A stretch of 64,000 bases of DNA from Gorsachius magnificus (taxonomy: Eukaryota; Chordata; Aves; Pelecaniformes; Ardeidae), in the NCBI GenBank assembly GCA_034008185.1, contig CM067081.1, positions 15,499,821 through 15,563,820 of the forward strand, written 5' to 3'. Numbering within the stretch: position 1 is the stretch's first letter; each line of letters begins with the position of its first letter. This document shows, one piece after another, positions 29,854 to 44,083 of this stretch. A model generated the notes under the pieces. It was not told the origin of the DNA, made no database searches, and worked only from the letters and a program-made list of their open reading frames with translations. The position numbers and the translations under genes are program-made.

Positions 29854-32800
29854 CCAACTAGATTTGCTCCTGGACTGCTTGACAGAGCAGGCATACAAAT
29901 GCTGGTGCTGAAACCCCAGGCAGCCACAGCAAGGAGGGAAGGGCAGCAGAAGGGAGCCGGGTACAATCTGTTGCGCTGAACCATTTGTTCTATAAACAGG
30001 GGCCTGAGTTCCCGTTTCACAGGTGCTCATCCAACCTTTCATAAATTGGCAAGTGACTGTGCAAACACTAACAAAAGAAAAAAGTGTTTGCAGATGTTTA
30101 AATGATCTTTTAGTAGGTGACAGGCAGATGGTCTCTGCCTACCCCTGGCAGTGCGTGTGTCAGCCATTGCTAAGAACAGCTGGCTGGAAAGCTTTGTAGC
30201 TCTCCCTTCCTTTCCTGCTCTGGCTGCATGATCGCCTGTATTTTAACACAGCAATTAGCTGAGGAACAGCAGCTGGCCAACATCAGTTATTTTGGAACAC
30301 TAATAGTTTAATCAGGTAAATGATTAGCAGCATTCACAATAAACTGGAATTTCTTTTTTTTTTTGCATCTAAGTTACAAATGCTGTCTTGGAGAATACAT
30401 GCCTGAATCACCTATTTTGGCAAGTTAGGGCTCTGACCAGCATTGAAGGAGTAATGTGGAGTATTTTCCCCTAATATCAGTCATGTCACATTTCCTTCTT
30501 GTTTTTTATAATATGCTTGGTAGCTTCACTTTGCACACCATTACACCAATCACTTCTATTATCAAGCCTGTGTTTTCAAGAATAGCAAAAAATATGACTC
30601 AATTGCTTTATAGTACAGGTAATAATACATAAAAAGGACATTTAATCAGATCCATGGAATGCCTGTTCTGATGTTAGTGTTCAAAAGTTGTGTGATCTGT
30701 TATTTTTGTGTGGACACATGCTATGTTATGGGAAGATTATAAGGCAATATGGGTGATGATACTTGGAGCCTGGGATTCAAATCATTTGAATCAGTGAAGC
30801 TATATAAATACTAGGTAATATTGGGAGAACTTCTGAAAATCCCTTAACTGTTTGTGTCCTCTTATGACCATGAGGCTGTAAGTCTTCATGTCATCTCAGA
30901 TATCATCAGGGCAGTGGGAGAGCTATGGCAGTATGAATAAAAAGCCTCATGTTATTGAAAACACTTTTCCCATACTCTACAAAATCTGTAACCCAACCAT
31001 AAATAACTACTCTCCATATCTGGCAAAATCCTAATGTCCTCTCATTGTTGAATAGGGCCCTTCTGAGCCCTAAAACAGAAGTTTAACTTAAGCAAGCCTT
31101 GTTGGTTCATAATGGCTGATAATGATATGACAGGCAACCTAGAGCTGCACAAAGCTAGACCATGGGAGATAACTTAGTCACAAGTTGATCATAAAGGTCT
31201 TGGTATCTACATCATATTTCTAAAAGGTTTGTGAAGGCTGCTAAGGGGTAATTCCTGGAAACAAAGTGAAATTCAAGGAGGTAAAAAGAGCAAACAAATA
31301 ATAACAAAGAAACAAACCCATTTGTCTGCTGCTAGGTTTATTTTTTAACCATGTCACTTTTGTGACTCAACAATCTGATACATAAACAAAGCCGAGGAGC
31401 GCGATTAACCGTGGTACAGCATAGAAGCAAAGAGTAATTGAGGGGGAGGTATAGGTTTTCTTTAACATTTTTCTTATTAGAAAAAATATCAGCGCAACTA
31501 CACCTTGAGGAAAATAAGTCTATATTATTACGGCCTGAATTTGTGAATTCAGGGTCCATAGCTCCCCTGGAAAATATTTATTGTTCCACAAATTAAAACA
31601 GATTGAAAACCACAGAATTAGTAGAGAAGGACAAGAGGAGACAATTGGCTCCAGTGGACTGGTTAAAGAATGAGCCATTCCGGTTGAGTCAGACAATACA
31701 TAAAGACAATGCACCATATGCTTAGCAAGGTGTTTTTCATCAGATTCTGTTAGATTTACCCAATTTCATTGGCTTTCAGTTTCTCTGAGATACAGAAAAA
31801 ACAATTTAGCATCCCAATAGAAGCTAAATCCCAATAGGTATTTTCTTATCTAACCTAAATGTAGGGGTTGCATTTGCAGCTGTAACTAAAGTACTTCTGA
31901 CAGCAGAAGAATGAAATTTCTACCATGCACAGAACTGTAGAATAGTCAGTTGTTTTATGGAATGATCAGTATGTTTTATGTCCTTTATATGGAATGTGGA
32001 GTCCTCAGCTTTGGATGGACCTTTAGCCTGATTTATAGTTGTAATTATATTTAATTATAGAAGTATACATATAAGATTATTATAATAGTTACAATTATTA
32101 CATTATAAAATGTTGGACAATTATAGTTGCTAGTGACAAGAACTATAGTTCATAGTTTTGATTTCCTGAAAATCAAGCCCATAGTTGTACTACCAAAAAA
32201 ATACCAACTTTCAAATACAACTCTAAAGATTTTGCTCTTAATGTTGCTCTGGAACAATGTTGCCATGCAGCAAACCAACAAACTCCTTTACCTGTACATT
32301 TCTTCCCTCCCCCCGCAATCCTTTTTTAAGGAAGCTACTGCTGTCACTAGAGAAGGTTATTATGGCAAAACCAATTAGGTCCTCAATGGAAGAAAAAAAT
32401 TACTTCATATCTTAGCAGTTTCTCAAATGCAAAGGAATTGGGAGATCTACAGATTTATAGCAAAGCAAGAAGAAAAAGGGCAGTATATCAACACATTAAA
32501 AAGAGAACATTTGCCACTGACAAAATTTAAATTAGTATGTACAGAGGATGAGATAACAAGAAGGAAACATTGATTCATTTGCTGTCCACCAATGAAGTAA
32601 AATTAATTACGGAGACTACTCTCACCTTAGTTTAGGCTGACTGATTGCATTTAATGTTAAACTGAAGCTGCTGGCACAGTTAATGACACAGTTAATGCCT
32701 GATATCTTTTATATGCAGAAATTATAGTGAACATACCCTACAGTAAGAAGCCAGAATGTATGGAATGTGTCCTTGCACTGCGTGGCCCAAACATGTGTCC

Positions 32801-34370
32801 ATTAGAGGAAGAATCAAGCCCTCTCCTCCAGCAATAAGAGAGCTAGCAGCTTCACCATGGCTCGCAGCTCCACAGAAGCTCCACAGCTCCACAAGAGCTG
32901 GGGAGAAGAAAGACAGAGGGCAAGTGTATATTCTCTCAAGCTCCACAACACCACAGGAAAGATTTCATCTCTCTGATGACCACTTACGGGAAGAGAGCAA
33001 AGACAGAGAACAAAGACTGATAATTTTAAAATGTACAGGTCAAGACTAGAAACTTCAGGATTCGTGTGGCTTTGCACGTTCAAAACTTCTGATTGGCAAG
33101 GTCAAGCCAGAGGTACAGCAAGCATATTATCTTGTCTCCAACAGTGAAAAGCAGCAAGCTTTGAAGGAAAGACAACAGGATAAATATAAAATAATCATTT
33201 CCTTCATATGACTTCCCAGCTAGGATAATCTCACTGAAGAATATAACTCACAGAGAAAACAGGACAGCTGAAACTGAAAGTTCTCCAGGGTTTAGGCTGT
33301 TTCCCTAATCAGTCTGGGAAGGCAAGAACCTGTAACTTACAGTAAAAGCACTCACATATTTCTGACAAAACAAACATTTCCAGAAAAGAACAATCCTGAG
33401 CTCTGCATGTTCTGTAGCTTTTCCTCCCACACTACAGAATAAATAAATGGAAACGATAAACCAAAATTAAAAAAAAAAAAATCCATTTTTTACCCATGAA
33501 CTTCAATAATCCATCTGAAAAAGAGAGAAGATTCAAGACCCTACACCTAATCTCCCTCTGCAATGCCAAAGCAAAAATTCCAGACTTTGCCAAGGAAGAG
33601 AAAGAATTCTCTCTGCCTCAGTGTTGATTGAAAGGAAGAGGTAGAGAGCAGTGATTATAAAGGAAAATCATGAAGAGATCCCAAGTTTCATTCAATTCTC
33701 TCTGTCTCTCCAGTGTATTATTCACACACTAGGGAGTAAAGTTTCTCTTATTCCAGTGAAATGTCCAGACTCAGGTCATACTCTTCTGTCACTGGAACTC
33801 TTATAAAAAAACCTTTCCAAGTGTTTTATACCCAACTGTAGAATGCAAACACTAGCCACTTGATTATGAGACAAAATTAGATTAGCTGTATCTTACTATC
33901 TTAACATTTTTCTCCTGCAAATTTCTTTGTAAAGAAATTAAATCTGTCAACGGAACTTCTGGTATTGCTCACTCTCACAAACTTAAAACTGAAAAGCTAA
34001 TTTCCTCTATAGAATTTAGATTTAAATTATGTGATATTACAGAAAAGTAGATCTGTGTTTATAGAATTATAGTGTTTCCAAGTTGTTTTCTCTTGTTCTT
34101 AGTATGGAGAATTTTATGGAATAAAAATATGATTGTGCTCTAAAAAAATACAAAATATTCACTATTTTGACAGCTTGTGAATTTATTTAACATTACCATT
34201 TCATGTTGCATTATGGTTAGGCAATTTAAATACTATATGAAATATAGGCAATGAAATGCAATGTTGGTAGGTCCTAGCCCATGTAACATCGCACTCACTG
34301 CACTCTGGACTGCTTGTAATTTTTGCAATATTGGGTGTCTGTTTGTAAGAACTGACGGTCAGAGTTTTTC

Positions 34371-34720
34371 ATCAGAGGAAACTGCCTGAAAGGAGGCTGT
34401 AGCGAGGTGGGGGTCAGCCTCTTCTCCAAGGTAACGGACTATAGGACGAGGGGAAATGGGCTGAAGTTGCACCAGGGCAGGTTTAGGTTAGACATTAGGA
34501 AAAAATATTTCACTGAAAGGGTTGTCAAGCATTGGAATGGGCTGCCCAGGGAAGTGATCAATTCCCCATCCCTGGAGGTATTTAAAAGACGGGTAGACAA
34601 GGTGCTTAGGGACATGGTTTAGTGGTGGGATGGCAGGGTTAGGTTAATGGTTGGACTTGATGATCTTAAAGGTCTTTTCCAACCTAAATGATTCTATGAT
34701 TCTATTCTATGGTTCTATGA
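34371..34720 (+). mobile_element. CR1 LINE, 3' fragment of a different subfamily
   Basis: The plus strand encodes [20 protein letters not shown] and [20 protein letters not shown] up to a stop near 34620. A 3' UTR with GGTTGGACTTGATGATCTT follows, then several ATTCTATG-type octamers ending at 34720. The UTR wording (TTGATGATCTTAAAGGTC) differs from the copies at 18451 and 40534, so it is another CR1 subfamily. It is 5'-truncated at about 34371. Confidence 0.93.
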
Positions 34721-37700
34721 AGGAGGGAAACAGGAGGGAAACCTTGTAATTTCCAGCAGTAGAAGGTTATTTTGAAACATTTAAATTTTCAATTAAATTC
34801 CATTTTGGCCTTTAACTCTTTCTTGTTACCGCTGTATATGAGAATTTCCTTTCCTTTCACCAGTGTAACTTTTCACTGTGTGCTGAATTACATGTGGATT
34901 TATATCCTCTTCTCAACCCCCTGTCATCTGCGAGATGTGAAGAAAGGTTAAGTGAAACAGGTCTGTCTACCATGGCAGGTCCAGTGTTTAATGAGTGAGT
35001 GGTATTTTCCAAGATATAAGTCATAAAACCTAGGTTAGTCCTTTCAGCACAAAGTTTCTGACACACTGGCTTAGGTCACTAGCATGAGACCCCACAGTGC
35101 CCATTCAGAGTGAAGAGATTATTGTGACAGCAGATTTAGCTCGTTCTGAATATGTAACTGAAATCTTACATCTTCCTGTTGTTATGTGTGAGTCTGATCA
35201 ACAACGTAGGCTCTAAAGGACTTGCCTGACAGCCAGGATTGCTAAAAAAATTTAACCCTGATGAATTCACTCTGCTTCTTTAAAAGATGTTCTCTGAAGC
35301 CAGCTGTACTCAGTCCTTGCTCAAAGCGATTATTTCATTTCAGTAAGTTACAGTCAGCTTCTTCACACACAACAACCCATTGGACTCACGTCTCAAGTTT
35401 AGACTTCTATTCCCAAAACATTTTATGTGCATAGGTGTTTCTGGTTTAAATGATCTGCCTTAAATATTTCACGTAACTCTTCCTCTCTCCATATCCACCT
35501 TCTTATTAAATCAAAGTCCTGCTACACAACTGTACTAATATCAAAGCTGTTTCTCTGCTCCTGCCAAAAACCCACTTCCCTCTATGCAACATGAAACTTG
35601 CTGTCAGTTCTCCCACTGACTCTTCCTCAGCTAAATCACTGGAAATTTCAATTCTTGAACACTAATAGAGAAGCACTAAAAGTCTTTTCCAATCCCCCAA
35701 ACTGCCTGAAAAATGCATGTGGTGCACAGCGACACCATCCTACTGCCATAACCCCTCATCTTCCACTCTTCAACAGATTCTCTCACTATCATTTCACATC
35801 TAAAATGATGCTGCAAGTTTTTAGGAATGGAAACTTTGCTCTTTATCCATTCTTTGCAAACAGTAACTATAATAAAAATAAGACAAGGGTGGGACCTGTC
35901 TGTCTAGTAATGCTCTATTCCTGGAGACAACCTCTGGCCTTTCGTCTGAGTTCATATTATTTGTAACATGGGAGCAGTCAGTCTCTGAATGTTGCACTGT
36001 TTCTCTCTAGAATATGCATCTCTGGCACTTCGGAGCTGAGCTGATGCACTGTATCAGCCTCACGATCACCCCCGGCCATCACATTCATTCCCTTCTATCA
36101 ACCAGCAAAACTTTACAACATGAAGGGATTTTCAGAGTGGTCATGTGGAGTACGGTAAACATATAAACAGGGCCATCCAACCACGTGCCCGATTCTAATT
36201 TGAGGCACAGCAGACCAAAGTATACGCCATCTCAGAAGCTCGCTCAGTCCCAGGGCATAGTATTTCTCCCAGATGTGCTGGATTCCCTCTTGCCTGTTAG
36301 TGCACTCAGGGTTTTCCCCCTTTGGCTCACGCAGAAGGCGTTGCTGTTCAGCAGAACTTTAGCAGCCATTTAAGCAGTTTTTCCCTGCTTGCGGAGGTGA
36401 GCAAAGCTTAACGCACATGCCTGACACTCCTTGTCCCCTCGGCAGTCTGCTAGAGCTGAGAGTCAGTGGAAGAAGTTTTGCTTTGGACATCCTCAGACCT
36501 CACATCCAGGCAGCAAATTCAGTACTAGGATCATAGTCCAGCTTCCCTGATTCCAGTCTGGTCGGCTCTCAAGTGCTTTAATGCGCTTAAGGTACTGCCG
36601 CCCAGCATGTTAAGTCAGGACTAACCTATCATTTCTATGTAGATGTGCTCAGTGTCTCTATTTGGAGATTGGTTTATTTTCAGGATTTCTTTAAATATTG
36701 GGAAACTCACTGATGGGAACCCAGGGCACCATGATCACATTAGCAGAAAATTGGAGTATGGCCAGACGTCTTTGTTCCTTTTCTCCCACTTAAAAACCTT
36801 TGCCCACTTCTGGAGAAAAGTATTGCATGAGCTTCAGGGGAAAAAAAACCAAACAACCTGGCAGGAAAGTAAAAACCAGAAAGTGGCATTGAAATAAATT
36901 CTTATTTATGGTTCCTTTGTGACATGTCTGGGGGGATTTATATTTCCTTTGTGGGATGAGGGAGAAGAAAGGGTGCTGTACTGCATGAAGTTAATATAAG
37001 CACTCTCATAACCATGGACCTGCCTCTGCTTTATTTGTGAGTCAAAATGCTCATACACATACAGCAGCAACCTGTGGATCCTCAGGCTGGATCTCAGGTT
37101 CATGTGGAATCAGGGAGGCAATAGAAATATCATTTAGCTGGCCTTAACCAAACCATTTTCTGCACGAGAAAAGGAGGTTTACAGAGCAAATGCAGCATAT
37201 GTTGAGCCATAATTAGTTCCTCAACTGTTGGGCAGGTTTTTTGAGAGAATTGCTACAATCTATAGTGCAATAGAGTACAGAGCATAATGTAATCATGGAT
37301 TATTCTTTAATTTACACAGTTCTCAGTGAGTATCAAGGCAAACAAGTTGAACATCTGGTAGCAGAGACATCTACCAATGAACTTAGAGCTGTATTTTAAC
37401 TCATGCAGCTGTCCTAGCTAGCCAGATTAAAAGCTTTTGTTAGTCTTGATGTCTGCAACATATGTGTAAGAGTCTGTGGGAAAAAATTAAGTCTCACATC
37501 ATCTGCAAGCTCTTTTTGTGAAGGAAACTCTTCCTCTCATAAAATATGTATTCATTCAGGCTAAAAATACAGCTTTGTAAGTCATGTTCACATGACCTAT
37601 GTACTAAGAATGTGCCTATGACATCAGAATAGCAAATGTACTAGAAAGACTGACAAAACAGTGATACCTGACTCGGCATTGACAAAAGGGTTTTGTTCCC

Positions 37701-40533
37701 CTGTGAGCTTTTTTGGTATTTTTCTCAAGGAATCAAAGCATCATATATATCTTTTTCTTCCTCGAAAATGTAATGTATTTCAACTTGATCCAGGTTGTGT
37801 GCTTCCTGCCACCCCACTAAAAGTTAATGACCTTGCACGGCATGTGTGTCAGCAAATAATTTGGAGGACAAATATAGTATGATTTATGCACATTGAACCC
37901 TTGCACTGGTTTTGTACAGGAGGACAAGACGACAGAGTGATCATGAGAATGTTTCTTCTTCCCCAGGCAGTGGAGGAATGCATAGCATAGTCCTGAACAT
38001 ATTGACCAGAAGAAAATGAGTTGTTGTGTCTGCCACCGTGATCTGGGACCTCTTGGAAAAACCATATAGTACAGAATGGGTTTTATTGCACCCATTGCTT
38101 AGTGCAATGATTTTTCAGGGATGTGTGTTCAGACATCTGGGAAACCCATTCCTGATATACTTAAAAACTGCTCTAATTTCGTCTCTTTAAATGTTGAACA
38201 AGAGACATGAACAAACCAATATTAGAAGTCTGGCATTTTGAGCTTTCATCTCCCTACCAATATAGGGTCACTTCTAACCATGGGATATTTTGTCCAGCCT
38301 GGCTGTAAATGAGACATTTCATTGGGCTATAGACATTTGACTGGAGTGTCTTCATTACACTATTCTTATTTTCAATTGAAATGATTCCTTTTTATAGAGT
38401 TAGTAGCCTCCGAAAATTGTCTGCTGTGCTGAACCACCTTATTACTGGTATGCTATCTGTGCTTCAGTTCCGCATCAGCAGCTCCAAGTCATGAGTCAGG
38501 ATCCTACAGCTGTAGGAATTACACGGACCCATAAAGGCAAAAATGGGTCCTCAAGTTTGTAGTCTAAATCTAGGAAAGCTATAAGTAGTAATACACCTAG
38601 TTACAGGGACTGTCAGGCAAAACATGTATGATTGCTAGGACTGTTAAAAAATCTTAACAGAGCCAGTGAGACACCCTGCCAGCATGCAAACACTCGACAC
38701 TTCTCCTAAGACAGGCCTTGCTGATACAGGTTCTTATGTTATTCAGACACTAGATTGATTTCCAGGCAGGATGGGGTCTTCAGTAATGAAGGATTACACC
38801 TGAAATTCAAAATGCATGGAATTTTACTTGGGACTGGAGTAGTAATGGCCTTGTTTAGTAAATGCCTCTCTTGTGTTTATGGCAGTGTAATTACATATTA
38901 AAAAAATGGAAAATTACTTTTTTTGGCTACTATTGCTGTGTTAAAGATCCTTCAAAATCAGTATGAAATTGTGCTCAGTACGTGCCTTTCTGAACTGCAT
39001 GATACTTACGTTCCTGGGAAGAGGGTTTTAATATCAACAAACAGGGAAATTGTTACAAAGGCAAGACTCATGCAGCACGTAGCCTTATTTCAGGAAACTT
39101 AGTAACCTATGAGAGTTGCTGTATGTAGCTGGGTTGCTATTTGGGTGCTAAGCTGAGGACAGTGTGTTTAATTAACAAAATCAATATAATTTCCTGTTTC
39201 CTATTTACTAATAGGCAAGCTAAAGCAAAATGCAACTGCCAAGCATTCATAACACCCTGAAAAAAACACCTTGAAGTCAACCAGGCTCACGGATGCAGAC
39301 AATGCTGTGTATTTTACTAGTGCCTGTGAATTGTCCCGTCAGACCCATGGGCACTCTCTTGGAAGCCTTTGGTACCCTGAATTCTCTGTGGGCACAGGGG
39401 TGTTTATACCGACAGCCAAAGCTACACACAGTACTAGAGCCGAAGCAGTTTTCCTTGTGAGGTTTTATCACCTCTTGGAGGGACAGCTAACATTATATTT
39501 ATAGCACAGCTGAGAGCAGGGTTCTAGGATACATTATTTGAAAACAGGCATTACATGACCTTGTACTATGTTTCCTGCCAATTATGCTTCAAGCAATATT
39601 ATACACTGCTGTGAAATATGCTCCAAAACAGAAAGCAAGTTAAGACTTTTGAATCAAGATTATTTTTAACTAATCACAATGCTGCACTGTTTTTTAGGTC
39701 TTTTTTGGCTTTGTGTTACTTTCCTGTTTATCTGAGAATTCATAATCCTGTTTTATCTGTACCTATCTTGATTCCCTGTAATGCTGCACTTTTACAAAGC
39801 ATAATCATAAACATTTTTGTATCTTGTTACCTGTGCTGAGCAGTCAGTTCCTCATTGTAATTTGAATCACAATTACAGAAGATCACTTTGACTTGAACCA
39901 CTTACCTGAATCTTTTAATCCTTAACTCTGCCACTCACTAATAGTGTGTTGATCTTTACCAGTTTCAAGAATCTGCCTAAGTTTATATAGAAAATTTTGG
40001 GAGCAGAGAAAAAAGAAGGTAGTTCTGAGGTAACCCAACAAAATTACTTTGTCAAGTTTCTTCTCAAATTAAAAAACAAATTAATAAATTATAAGCCAAA
40101 TCTACAGAATCTGAAAGGTAGAAAATATATTAAGAAGCAAAATCATGGTAACAAAACTAAAACATTTTTAAACAGTCATTCTGTTCAGTCTGACAGTGTC
40201 AGTCCATTCCTTTGTCTTTTCCTGTTTGACAGTCTCTTCTGTGTTAATAGCCTTTGGGACAGACTGTGCAGATGTAAAGATGGGAATGAGAGAGAAGGTG
40301 AAATGCAAGAGACTGGGATGTGTGGGGAAGCTCTTGGATGATGCAAGCTGCTTCTTCAAGTGAATGGATAAAATGCAAGGCAGAAAGAATTGCAAATTAA
40401 CTCAGAAACTATGGACAAAGTGGGACTCATAGAGGAGCCTAACCTGAAGTGGATGTGTGGATGAGAAGGAAGGATATACCACTGGTCAGATCTGGGAATG
40501 TGAATGCTACTGCTTTATAAACATACCAATGCA
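34721..40533. other. Non-coding AT-rich DNA, no gene recognised
   Basis: Open frames reach 122 codons at most and show no recognisable domain. I see nothing beyond ordinary intergenic or intronic sequence. Confidence 0.6.
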
Positions 40534-40636
40534 CATAGAATCATAGAATCATAGAATCATAGAATGTTTTGGGTTGGAAGGGACCCCTAGAGGTCATCTA
40601 CTCCAACCCCCCTGCAATGACCAGGGACACCACTAG

Positions 40637-43600
40637 CTAGATCAGGTTGCTCAGAGCCCCATCCAACCTGGCCTGGAATGTTGCCAGGGATGGGGCCTCC
40701 ACTACCTCTCTGGGCAACCCATCCCAGTGTTTCACCACCCTCGTTGTAAAGAATTTCCTCCTTATATCCAGTCTAAACCTACCCTGCTTCAGTTTAAAAC
40801 CATTACCCCTTGTCCTGTCACAGCTGGCCCTACTAAAAAGATTATCCCCATCTTTCCTATAGGCCCCCTTTAGGTACTGAAAGGCCGCAATCAGGTCTCC
40901 CCGCAGCCTTCTCTTCTCCAGGCTGAACAAGCCCAACTCTCTCAGCCTGTCCTCATAAGAGAGGTGCTCCAGCCCTCAGGTCATTTTTGTAGCCCTCCTC
41001 TGGACGTGCTCCAACAGTTCCATGTCCTTCTTGTGCTGAGGGCTCCAGAGCTGGACGCAGTACTCCAGGTGAGGTCTCACCAGAGCAGAGTAGAGGGGCA
41101 GAATCACCTCCCTCGACCTGCTGGCCACGCTTCTCCTGATGCAGCCCAGAGTACGGTTGGCCTTCTGGGCTGCCATCGCACATTGCCGGCTCATGTCCAG
41201 CTTTTCATCCACCAGCACACCCAAGTCCCTCTCTGCAGGGCTGCTCTCGATCCTTTCTTCCCCCAGCCTGTATTGATACCGGGGGTTACCCCGACCCAGG
41301 TGCAGGACCTTGCACTTGGCCTTGTTGAACCTCATGAGGTTCACACAGGCCCAGCTCTCCAGCCTGTCCAGGTCTCTCTGGATGACATCCCGTCCTTCTG
41401 GTGTGTCAACCGCACCACTCAGTTTGGTGTCGTCCGCAAACTTGCTGAGGGTGCATTCGATCTCCCTGTCTAAGTCATTGATGAATATATTAAACAGCAC
41501 CGGTCCCAGTACGGACCCCTGAGGGACAGCACTCGTCACCGGTCTCCATCCGGACATCGAGCCATTGACCACTACCCTCTGGATGCGGCCATCCAGCCAG
41601 TTCCTTATCCACCGAACAGTCCACCCGTCAAATCCATAGCTCTCCAATTTAGAGAGAAGGATGTTGTGGGGGACCGTGTCAAGGGCTTTGCAGAAGTACA
41701 CATAGATGACATCCATTGGTTTCCCTTGTCCACTGATGCTGTCACACCATCATAGAAAGACACTAGGTTCGTCAGGCAGGACTTGCCCTTGGTGAAGCCA
41801 TGCTGGCTATCTCGAATTATCTCCCTGGCCTCCATGTGCCTTAGCATAGCTTCTAGGAGGATCTGTTCCATGATCTTCCCAGGCACAGAGGTGAGGCTGA
41901 CAGGTCGGTAGTTCCCAGGGTCTTCCTTTCTACCCTTTTTGAAAATGGGCACAATGTTTCCCTTCTTCCAGTCACCAGGGACTTCACCTGACTGCCATGA
42001 CTTTTCAAATATCATGGAGAGTGGCTTGGCGACTACATTGGCCAATTCCCTTAGGACTCTGGGATGCATCTCATCAGGTCCCATGGACTTATGTGCGTTC
42101 AGGTTCCTCAGGTGGTCACGAACCTGATCTTCTCCTACAGCAGGAAGGGTTTTGCCCTCCCGGCCCCCCTCATGCCACCCATCAACTCGGGTGGGGTGAG
42201 GAGAGAGGTTCCCAGTGAAGACTGAGGCAAAAAAGGTGTTGGGTACCTCAGCCTTCTCCTCATCTGCTCTTACCAGCTTGCCAGTCTCGCTCATCAGTGG
42301 GGGTACGCTTTCTTTAACCATCCTTTTCCAGCTGATATACCTGTAGAAACCCTTCTTGTTATTCTTTGCATCCCTAGTCAAGTTTAGCTCCAGCTGAGCC
42401 TTGGCTTTCCTGACCCATTCCTACACAACCGGACCGCATCCCTATACTCTTCCCAGGATGCCTGTCCCTGCTTCCACTGCCTGTGCAGTTCCCTCTTCCT
42501 CCTTAGTTTGACCAGCATCTCTCATCTCAGCCATGCCAGTCTCTTCCCTTCTTTGCCCAATTTCTTACACCTGGGGATTGAGAGCTCTTGCGCTCTGTGG
42601 ATCACTTCCTTAAAGATCTGCCAGCTCTGTTCTGTTCCCCTGTCCCTGAGGACCGTTTCCCAGGGAGTCCTTCCGACTATCTCCTTGGAGCTGGAAGTTT
42701 GCTTTTCTAAAATTCAGGGTCCTGACTATACTCTTCATTCTTCCCATTTCCCTCTGGAGCATGAGCTGTACCAGCACATGATCACTGCAACCCAAGCTGC
42801 CTCCGATCTTGACATTTCCGATGAGCTCACTTGCATTGGTGACCACCAGGTCCAGTATCGCATCCCCTCGGGAAGGGGTGTCTATTACCTGGCTTAAGAA
42901 GTTGTCCTCAATGCATTCGAGAAACCTGCTGGATTGCCTACAGCTTGCCATGTTGGTTTTCCAGCAGATGTCAGGGTGGTTGAAGTCCCCCAGCAGGACG
43001 AGAGCCTGCGATCACAAAGCCTCCCGGAGCTGGAGGAAGAACGCTTCGTCAGTCGGCTCCCTTGATCTGGCGGTCTGTAGTAGACACCAACCACCAGGTT
43101 CCCTTTGTTGCCTCTCTTTCTGATTCTTATCCGTAAGCTTTCGACCTGCTCATGGCTATTCTTCAGGGCCAGCTCTTCACACTCTAATGATTTCTTGATG
43201 TAAAGGGGAACGCCTCCGCCCCTCCTTCCTCACCTGTCCCTTCTGAACAGCCTGTAGCCATCAAGAGCTACATTCCAGTCGTGGGATTCATCCCACCAAG
43301 TTTCCGTAATGGCGATCAGGTCGTAGCTTTCTAGCAGCACGATAGCTTCTAACTCCTCTTGTTTGTTTCCCGTGCTGCGTGCGTTTGTATAGAGGCATTT
43401 CATCTGAGCTGTCGGCCTCGTCACCTTCATAGCAGAACACCCCTCATTTACTTTGAGGTGTTTCACAGGCTTTTCCTTGTTGGCTCCTACTACCTCAGGA
43501 GCCTCCGGCTCACCTCCGCCAGACTTCAACTTTTCTGCAGTGCCCCTGGCACACTACTGGGCAACAGATTGAAGGCTCATACTAGCCCCCAGTCCCTCTA

Positions 43601-43640
43601 ACCCTTGTGTTTCATCCCCTAGCCTGTCACTGGCAAGCCC
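40637..43640 (-). pseudogene. CR1 ORF2 (endonuclease plus reverse transcriptase), frameshifted
   Basis: The endonuclease begins with KCLYTNARSTGNKQEELEA and IAITETWWDESHDW (43230-43529). It continues with YYRPPDQ and GDFNHPDICW (about 42958-43000) and closes with GCSDHVLVQ near 42770, so its catalytic motifs are readable across several frames. The reverse transcriptase starts with [20 protein letters not shown] (41605-42381 frame) and breaks near 41715. It resumes as [15 protein letters not shown], then [21 protein letters not shown] (active site, about 41429-41440) and [16 protein letters not shown]. The tail ends at 40637. In motif A the position expected to be Asp reads Tyr (VYFCKA). The protein is non-functional. 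Confidence 0.9.
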
Positions 43641-43666
43641 AATAGGTTCCCCTTCCCCCTTCACAT

Positions 43667-44083
43667 CTAGTTTAAAGCCCTGTCAATGAGCCCCACAAGC
43701 TCCTGGGCAAAGACCCTCTTCCCCCTTTGAGAAAGCTGGCTCCCATTTGACCTGAGCAAGCCCGGTGCCTTATAGACCATCCTGTGGTCAAAGAACCCAA
43801 AGTTGTGGCGGCGACACCAGTCGCGAAGCCACATGTTAATAGATTGAGTCTGCTCATATTGTCCCGTGTCTCTGTCCACCACTGGAAGGAGTGAGGAAAA
43901 AATAACCTGCGCTCCAGATCCCTTCACGAATCGCCCCAAGGCTTTGAATTCTTTTTTGATTACCCTCGGGCTACTTACTGCTACTTCATCGGCACCCACA
44001 TGGAAGAGCACATAAGACTCTGCATAAAGACAGTCCCATAGTTTCCCCAGGCATAGGGGAACAGAGAATGTTTTCAGCACCAT
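43667..44083 (-). pseudogene. CR1 ORF1 C-terminal esterase-like domain, partial
   Basis: The piece has 138 codons on the minus strand ending LVGLIDRALN, as in the ORF1 end at 582. The SGNH-like blocks are visible as LFHVGADEVA, GAQVIFSSLLPV and LSQRGKRVFA. Where the other copy has DGIHLS, this one has NGSQLS, so both residues of the D-x-x-H pair are replaced. The N-terminal half is missing by 5' truncation. It cannot be an active esterase. Confidence 0.8.

Larger units (their letters stand above)
24800..34370. other. Non-coding AT-rich DNA with simple repeats, no gene recognised
   Basis: The stretch holds a (TTTG)n run at about 26422-26450, an (AT)n run at 28922-28938, an A17 run at 29837-29853 and a T12-type run near 30352. 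The part at 30060-30350 has E-box (CAGCTG) and TAAT words and could be a regulatory element, but this is not demonstrated. No exon can be supported. Confidence 0.6.
40534..44083 (-). mobile_element. CR1 LINE, 3.5 kb, nearly complete, 5'-truncated within ORF1
   Basis: On the minus strand the order is ORF1 esterase-like part, ORF2 endonuclease, ORF2 reverse transcriptase, 3' UTR, and four ATTCTATG octamers (40534-40565). This is the longest CR1 of the window. It lacks the 5' UTR and the ORF1 zinc-finger/coiled-coil part. It has a few frame breaks but long open pieces (246 and 258 codons), so it is not very old. The 5' boundary near 44083 is approximate. Confidence 0.95.

Noticed and set aside
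40964..41473. 169-codon plus-strand open frame
   Set aside because: It is the antisense of the CR1 reverse transcriptase tail. The minus-strand frame carries the recognisable motifs.
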